From: Flavobacteriales bacterium
GTDB lineage: Bacteria; Bacteroidota; Bacteroidia; Flavobacteriales_E; Vicingaceae
DNA length: 64,000 nucleotides
Assembly: GCA_002401955.1 (NCBI GenBank)
Contig: NVUQ01000001.1
Span: forward strand, 124,001-188,000
Direction: 5' to 3'
Position numbers and translations under genes: made by a program. The notes under the pieces are model-generated. The model had not been told where the DNA came from and ran no database searches. It saw only the letters and a list, made by a program, of their open reading frames with translations. Positions 58,760-64,000 of this stretch are shown here, one piece after another (the first letter of the stretch is position 1; every line of letters begins with the position of its first letter).

Positions 58760-59356
58760 ATGCCTAAACTTTGTTTGATATTATTGATATTTCTAGTGCT
58801 TGCTTGCAACACAAAAGCAGAACTAAAAGAAGAGACTGTTCATCGCTTAAAAACCAAGGCAATACTAGCTAAAGCTTATTGTGCCAAAAATAATATGAAT
58901 GTTGATCTCTGCATTTTGGTAGATATGAAAATCCCTTCAGGGAAAAAACGATTTTTCCTGTGGGATTTAAAAGGAGATTCTATCTTAAAATCAGGTATGT
59001 GTAGTAATGGAAGTTGTGGTAACCTAGCAAGTTATGATGCCAATAAATCACCACAGTTTAGTAATATTCCTGAAAGTCATTGTTCGTCTCTAGGGAAATA
59101 CAAGATTGGTAAAAGAGGCTATAGCACCTTTGGAATAAACATTAATTATAAATTACACGGTTTAGAAAAAACGAATAATAACGCTTACAAAAGGTTTATT
59201 GTATTTCATTCTTGGGGAATTTCAGATGAAGAAATATATCCTTTAGAAATATCAGAAAGTTGGGGTTGTCCAGCAGTTTCTAATAACTTTATGAAAGAGA
59301 TGGATGGAGTGCTTAAAACAAAAGAGAAGCCTGTTTTGCTTTGGATTTACGTTTAA
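58760..59356 (+). CDS. Murein L,D-transpeptidase catalytic-domain family lipoprotein
   Basis: Preferred start MPKLCLILLIFLVLACNTK (track GTG start 58736 lies in the repeat); HSWGISDEEIYPLEISESWGCPAVSNNFM. Confidence 0.75.
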   Translation: MPKLCLILLIFLVLACNTKAELKEETVHRLKTKAILAKAYCAKNNMNVDLCILVDMKIPSGKKRFFLWDLKGDSILKSGMCSNGSCGNLASYDANKSPQFSNIPESHCSSLGKYKIGKRGYSTFGININYKLHGLEKTNNNAYKRFIVFHSWGISDEEIYPLEISESWGCPAVSNNFMKEMDGVLKTKEKPVLLWIYV

Positions 59357-60078
59357 AGAACGATAACGTTCTGGCTATAAATTTGGTTTTCAGAAGTAGC
59401 AGTAATCAAGTAATCACCTTTAGGGATTTCTTGTTCAATAGGTACAGCTACTAGGGAATCATCTTCAACATTAATAATTACTTTAGAATAGAATTCGTTT
59501 CCTCTTTTATCTCTAATAACTATTAAGATTTCTTTTTCAAAAACCTCTTCAAAAGCAATATTGATGATTTTATAATCTTCAGAAAAATCTGGATGTAAAT
59601 TCATTCCTGCAGTAGCACCTTGTTTCTTTAAATAGTTGACTGGAACAATATTAGAAATACTTTCTTTTCCATCTTTATTTATTGATTTTAGCCTGTAATA
59701 TGAGAGATTACTTGATGGATTATCATCTAAATGGAAAAATTCAGTTGGTTGGTTCACGTGAGGAGCACCATAGATTGTTGCAATTTCTAGCCAGTCTTCT
59801 TTATTGGCACTTTTTTCAATAATATAAGATGCAGTATTAATAGCGAATGATTTTTCCCATTTTAATTGAACAGCATCTAACTCTAAATCAACATTTGCTT
59901 CAAAACTTGTAATGGTTGCGTCCCCTTTTTTTAATGCTTTGTTAAGCGATGATTGTAAAGAGTTTTCCTCAGTATTTGTTTGTTCTTTTTTAAGTGCTTT
60001 ATTTAATGATTCTTGTAAAGACTGTGCAGATAAATTAAAGCAAAAGGTAATTGTAATTAGGGTTATTAAAGTTCTCAT
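59353..60078 (-). CDS. Secreted hypothetical protein with N-terminal heptad-like duplication and FN3-like body
   Basis: SLQESLNKALKKE / SLQSSLNKALKKG; NTASYIIEKSANKEDWLEIATIYG...SYYRLKSINKDGKESISNIVPV. Confidence 0.6.
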   Translation of the reverse strand: MRTLITLITITFCFNLSAQSLQESLNKALKKEQTNTEENSLQSSLNKALKKGDATITSFEANVDLELDAVQLKWEKSFAINTASYIIEKSANKEDWLEIATIYGAPHVNQPTEFFHLDDNPSSNLSYYRLKSINKDGKESISNIVPVNYLKKQGATAGMNLHPDFSEDYKIINIAFEEVFEKEILIVIRDKRGNEFYSKVIINVEDDSLVAVPIEQEIPKGDYLITATSENQIYSQNVIVL

Positions 60079-60224
60079 TTTTCTAAATTTTCACTAAAGT
60101 TAATCAAAAATTCAATATACTATAAAATCGTAAAAAGAGCTTATTGCTTTTTCGTTGTTAATAAACTAGTTATTCCCTTAAAATAAAGGGCTTTTGGAGG
60201 TGAGTGTTGTGTATAAAACCTTGA

Positions 60225-60605
60225 TTATTTGGCTGGTATGAAAATTAATGTGGAGGTAATAAAGTCACCATTCTGATATTCTATGGCAATTTTATCTTTA
60301 TTGAAAGCTTTTACTTTTGTCCAATTAATTTTGAGCTTAGTGTGCTCTTTTTGGATGGATATAATCAGTTTATTATTATCAATTAACCACATTCCTTCTA
60401 CATATTCGTTTTCTATAATGCCTTCAAATTTTTCATTTTCAAAAAAATCAATCATATCATTTTTTTGATTTTCGTTAGGAGGATATTTTTGACCAAACTC
60501 TTCTACTTTATTGAGCTTCCATTTTTGAACTAAGATCTCTTTTTTAGACTGGCTAAAAATAGTTGTGCTTAACAATACGAATAGGATAAGAATATATTTT
60601 TTCAT
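60225..60605 (-). CDS. Hypothetical secreted lipocalin-like small protein
   Basis: Signal peptide; KKEILVQKWKLNKVEEFGQKYPPN...EGMWLIDNNKLIIS. Confidence 0.5.
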   Translation of the reverse strand: MKKYILILFVLLSTTIFSQSKKEILVQKWKLNKVEEFGQKYPPNENQKNDMIDFFENEKFEGIIENEYVEGMWLIDNNKLIISIQKEHTKLKINWTKVKAFNKDKIAIEYQNGDFITSTLIFIPAK

Positions 60606-60647
60606 TTTAAGGAATTTATGGTTTCATAAATATAACGGAAAACAAAT

Positions 60648-61157
60648 TTAATGGTAAGGAGTTTCAGAAAAAGGGCTGTTTTTTTTCTTTCTAATTACTG
60701 CTCTAATTAAATTTCCTTCAATATCAAACTCAAAATTTATTACACTTTTAATTTCAAGGTTTTCCGCATCACCAAAACTAAACTCACTTCTTATATCAAA
60801 TACAACAAGTTGCAGTTCTAGTAATTTTTTTTTTGCTTCTTTAATGTATTCAATATCTTTAGTAATACACAATAAAGAATCTATCTGGTACCACATGTTG
60901 TAGTGGGTTTCTTTATGGGTTTCTTTGTCTTCAGGTTTAAATTTTAATCTAGAAAACGTTAGTTTTTTTGGTAGATTTAAAGAGTCTTTGTGTTGGATTA
61001 CCCAAGCATCAACTATTTTTTCGCATTTCTTTTTAACCTTTCTTTTTTGTTTATGAATTACTTTATGTTCGTTTTCGCATAAGTATTGCGATTGTACATT
61101 TATATGAAAAAGAACAATAAGTGAAAATAAAATAATATGTTTAACAACGCTTGTCAT
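60648..61157 (-). CDS. Hypothetical secreted protein
   Basis: Signal-like N-term; 169-aa ORF. Confidence 0.45.
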   Translation of the reverse strand: MTSVVKHIILFSLIVLFHINVQSQYLCENEHKVIHKQKRKVKKKCEKIVDAWVIQHKDSLNLPKKLTFSRLKFKPEDKETHKETHYNMWYQIDSLLCITKDIEYIKEAKKKLLELQLVVFDIRSEFSFGDAENLEIKSVINFEFDIEGNLIRAVIRKKKNSPFSETPYH

Positions 61158-61202
61158 AGTAGATAAATGACTGTTGTATAGAACGAAAAAAATAGAAAAA
61201 AG

Positions 61203-61304
61203 TTACTGTTTCATTATCTTCTTGGTAGTTGTTTTTCCATCAAGTTTTAGTTGTAAAAAGTAAATGTCAGCGGGGCAATCAGATATACATCCGTTAAACC
61301 TCAT
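61203..61304 (-). pseudogene. Remnant of a T9SS C-terminal sorting domain
   Basis: MRFNGCISDCPADIYFLQLKLDGKTTTKKIMKQ*: the last ~20 residues match the terminal strand of type A sorting domains, with no body upstream. Confidence 0.6.
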
Positions 61305-61387
61305 CTTTAAAATAAGAAAGGATTGGGGCTTTTAAAACATTAGTTACTTCATTACTTTTGATGTGGTAAATGTAGATTATTAAGCAT

Positions 61388-61479
61388 TGTCATACCGAGC
61401 AAAGCCGAGGTATCTTTTGAGTTTTTAGTACAGATTTCAATAGATTCCTCTGTTACGCTACGCTCCAATCGGAATGACA
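61388..61479. repeat. TGTCA-type inverted-repeat element
   Basis: TGTCATACCGA ... TCGGAATGACA (10 of 11 inverted match). Confidence 0.65.
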
Positions 61480-61748
61480 TTCGTTGCTATTGCACCATTT
61501 CTCTCTCCTCGCAATTACCTTAGTTCATTTTTATTAGTTTTTTGAAAATATAGTGGCAACCTAGCTGCCTGATTAATAAAATAAGGGTGTTTGATGCTAA
61601 AAAAGTGGAGCATATATGGAGCAAAATAGTTCCAAAGTCAATAAAAAGTGTTGATATTAGGAAAAACTATGTAAGAATAGAATCTGCGGATGTTTTCCTA
61701 AAACAAAGAAAGAAGTGTAATAAAATTAAGTGTTTGAAGAGGTAAAAA

Positions 61749-61848
61749 GTGGGCAAGCTACTTACATCACACCGCTCAACTTAATATCCTTGCTCTGTTC
61801 CCAGCCTGGGGAAGTTCAAAAGGAGCTGGTTGTATAAGACTTGCCCGC
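61749..61848 (-). ncRNA. ffs: Small SRP RNA (4.5S type)
   Basis: Minus strand GCGGGCAAG...CUUCCCCAGG-CUG-GGAA-CAG-AGCAAGGAUA...CUUGCCCAC; GGAA tetraloop, CAGG/AGCA loop, 9-bp terminal helix and downstream UUUUU. Confidence 0.88.
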
Positions 61849-61850
61849 TG

Positions 61851-61879
61851 CAAAAGTAGAATTATCTTTTAAATTGCAA
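61851..61879 (-). promoter_or_regulatory. Promoter of ffs: TTG-N18-TACTTTTG
   Basis: Matches Bacteroidota -33 TTG / -7 TAnnTTTG layout directly upstream of the SRP RNA. Confidence 0.7.
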
Positions 61880-62014
61880 TGTCATTCTGAATAAAATTTT
61901 ATATCCAATTTTATCGGAGCTATAAAATGTAGTGAAGAATCTATGTAAATAGAGATTCTTCATTTCGTTTTGTTGTTAAAATAAATTTTAGACAAAACAG
62001 AATTCAGAATGACA
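61880..62014. repeat. TGTCATTCTGAAT ... ATTCAGAATGACA inverted-repeat element (MITE-like)
   Basis: 13-bp perfect terminal inverted repeats, plus internal GAAGAATCT / AGATTCTTC arms. Confidence 0.85.
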
Positions 62015-62045
62015 TTCAACTATACTTTTGTTATCTTTGACGGAA

Positions 62046-62999
62046 ATGAACCAAGAATTAGACATATCCATTGTTATTCCTCTATTAAACGAAGAGGAAT
62101 CTTTAAAGGAATTAACTGATTGGATAGGTAAAGTAATGCACGATAATAATTTTGCTTACGAAATTATTTATGTAGATGATGGAAGTACTGATGGTTCATG
62201 GAAAATTATTGAAGAATTAAAGCTTCAAAACTCCAATGTAAAAGGGATTAAGTTTAGACGAAATTATGGTAAATCTGCTGGCTTAAATGTAGGTTTTGCA
62301 GCGGCTATAGGCAGTGTTGTTTTTACCATGGATGCCGATTTGCAAGATAGTCCGGACGAATTACCAGAAATGTATCGAATGGTTATTGAAGATGGTTGGG
62401 ATTTGGTTTCTGGATGGAAAAAGAAGCGTTATGATCCACTAACAAAAACGATACCCACCAAGCTTTTTAATTTGGCAACTAGAAAAATGTCAGGTATAAA
62501 CAACTTGCACGATTTTAATTGTGGATTAAAAGCATACCGTAAAGATGTAATTAAAACCGTTGAGGTTTATGGTGAAATGCATCGTTACATACCTGTACTA
62601 GCTAAATGGGCTGGGTTTGCTAAAATAACTGAAAAAGTAGTTTCACACCAAGAAAGAAAATATGGTGTTACCAAGTTTGGTTTAGAACGTTTTATCAACG
62701 GTTTCTTAGATTTACTATCCATTTCATTTATTTCAAAATTCGGAAAACGACCAATGCACTTGTTTGGTTCATTAGGAACTTTAATGTTTGCAGTAGGTTT
62801 TTTAATTTCATTTTGGTTAGGAGTAAATAAATTATTTATTAATACTGGAGCACCATTAATAGCCGACAGAGCTGAATTTTATTTAGCATTAACTGCTATG
62901 ATTTTAGGGTCATTATTATTTGTAGCAGGTTTTTTAGGCGAATTAATATCAAGAACTTCTCCAACAAGAAATCAGTACAACATCGAAAAAGAAATCTAG
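62046..62999 (+). CDS. Glycosyltransferase family 2, DPM1/GtrB-like
   Basis: DISIVIPLLNEEESLKELTDWIG, DDGSTDGSW, MDADLQDSPDELPEM; two C-terminal TMs; ATG 62046 preferred over TTG 62028. Confidence 0.9.
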   Translation: MNQELDISIVIPLLNEEESLKELTDWIGKVMHDNNFAYEIIYVDDGSTDGSWKIIEELKLQNSNVKGIKFRRNYGKSAGLNVGFAAAIGSVVFTMDADLQDSPDELPEMYRMVIEDGWDLVSGWKKKRYDPLTKTIPTKLFNLATRKMSGINNLHDFNCGLKAYRKDVIKTVEVYGEMHRYIPVLAKWAGFAKITEKVVSHQERKYGVTKFGLERFINGFLDLLSISFISKFGKRPMHLFGSLGTLMFAVGFLISFWLGVNKLFINTGAPLIADRAEFYLALTAMILGSLLFVAGFLGELISRTSPTRNQYNIEKEI

Positions 63000-63062
63000 C
63001 AGACAATGTTTGCGGATAATTATTGAGTAGGATGCTCATTAGTATATTCTAATAACTCTAAC

Positions 63063-64000
63063 ATGAAAATTACTATAGTAGGAACAGCACACCCTTTTAG
63101 AGGAGGAATAGCAGTTTTTATTGAACGACTTGCAAGAGCCTTTAAAGAAAATAAGGATGAGGTAAGGATAAGTACGTTTACACTTCAATATCCAAAAATT
63201 CTCTTTCCTGGTGAAACACAGTATTCATCTAGTTCAAAACCAACGGATATAGCTATTACACAAGAAGTAAATACCATTAATCCATTTAATTGGCTAAAGA
63301 TTGGAAATAGGATAAGGAAAGAAAAGCCAGATATTGTAATCTTTAAATATTGGATTCCTTTTATGGCTCCTAGCTTAGGAACTATTGCACGTAGAATTAG
63401 AAAAAACAAACACACCAAAGTTATTGTAGTGGTTGATAATATTATACCTCACGAAAAACGTATTGGAGATAATACTTTGAATAATTACTTTGTAAATAGC
63501 GTTGACGGATTTATTGCCATGTCGCAAAGTGTGTTGGATGATTTAAACACTTTTAATCGTGAAAAACCAAAACTCCTTTCGCTACATCCTTTGTATGATA
63601 ATTTTGGTGCTTCAAAAAGTAGAGAGGAAGCTTTAAAAGAATTAAATCTTGATTCTCAATTTCGATATATGTTGTTTTTTGGAATTATCCGTCAGTATAA
63701 AGGCTTAGATATTTTATTAAAAGCTTTTGCAGATGAACGATTGAACAATGGGAAAATTAAATTGATTGTAGCGGGAGAATTTTATGAAGATGATACAGTT
63801 TACATGGATTTGATTGAAAAGCATCAACTTCAAGATTCGGTAATTTTAGCTACTAAATTTATACCGGATGAAGAAGTAGTAAACTATTTTTGTGCAGCAG
63901 ACATTATTGTTCAGCCCTACAAACACGCTACACAAAGTGGTGTAACACAAATAGCGTATCATTTTGAAAAACCAATGTTGGTTACTGATGTAGGAGGATT
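63063..64000 (+). CDS. Glycosyltransferase family 4-like, 3' truncated by window edge (absent from ORF track)
   Basis: MKITIVGTAHPFRGGIAVFIERLARAFKENKD...LFFGIIRQYKGLDILLKAF...AADIIVQPYKHATQSGVTQIAYHFEKPMLVTDVGG, open to the end. Confidence 0.88.
   Translation, partial: MKITIVGTAHPFRGGIAVFIERLARAFKENKDEVRISTFTLQYPKILFPGETQYSSSSKPTDIAITQEVNTINPFNWLKIGNRIRKEKPDIVIFKYWIPFMAPSLGTIARRIRKNKHTKVIVVVDNIIPHEKRIGDNTLNNYFVNSVDGFIAMSQSVLDDLNTFNREKPKLLSLHPLYDNFGASKSREEALKELNLDSQFRYMLFFGIIRQYKGLDILLKAFADERLNNGKIKLIVAGEFYEDDTVYMDLIEKHQLQDSVILATKFIPDEEVVNYFCAADIIVQPYKHATQSGVTQIAYHFEKPMLVTDVGG

Noticed and set aside
61749-61848. Structured RNA read on the plus strand
   Set aside because: Plus-strand reading lacks a GNRA tip and SRP loop; the minus strand has the GGAA tetraloop, promoter and U-run, so it was called there
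62028-62045. TTG start for the GT2 glycosyltransferase
   Set aside because: TATCTTTG here resembles a -7 promoter box; ATG 62046 gives the normal N-terminus MNQELDISIVIPL
63185-63418. Minus-strand 77-aa ORF
   Set aside because: Antisense to the truncated glycosyltransferase beginning at 63063
1-64000. CRISPR array, tRNA/rRNA genes or prophage
   Set aside because: No regularly spaced repeats, cloverleaf-like GC-rich intergenic segments, rRNA motifs or phage structural genes were seen

Overview
This is a 64 kb, AT-rich window with the gene content of a Bacteroidota (Flavobacteriales-like) chromosome. Both ends are cut inside genes: an M1-type peptidase on the left and a glycosyltransferase on the right. 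Most of it is housekeeping or envelope content: radA, tgt next to an LptF/G permease, rsmG, an ftsE-like ATPase, fused branched-chain 2-oxoacid dehydrogenase E1, an S41 protease, dCMP deaminase, and several secreted proteins with type IX secretion (T9SS) C-terminal domains. No tRNA, rRNA operon, CRISPR array, prophage or intact transposase was recognised. The items most worth a second look, several absent from the ORF track, are: (1) an SRP 4.5S-type RNA (ffs) on the minus strand at 61749-61848 with a Bacteroidota consensus promoter and a repeat element abutting its -33 box; (2) a tandem pair of micro-lipoproteins sharing the motif KYNKSRNGGKRI, the second only 45 aa; (3) a decaying cassette-like island at about 50.3-52.3 kb with a zeta-like toxin broken by an apparent 2-bp duplication, an intact 55-aa downstream partner ORF, and a recurring GGAACGTTTYAATGTT spacer motif; (4) an envelope gene set SIMPL / VWA lipoprotein / SIMPL / rhodanese, with a symmetric 31-bp dyad between it and a divergent LytS/LytTR-type pair; (5) several TGTCA...TGACA inverted-repeat elements, one palindrome abutting a start codon and another repeat-like segment possibly encoding part of an N-terminus; (6) small gene remnants, including a bare T9SS sorting-domain tail. 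All calls are by reading; no homology search or folding was run.
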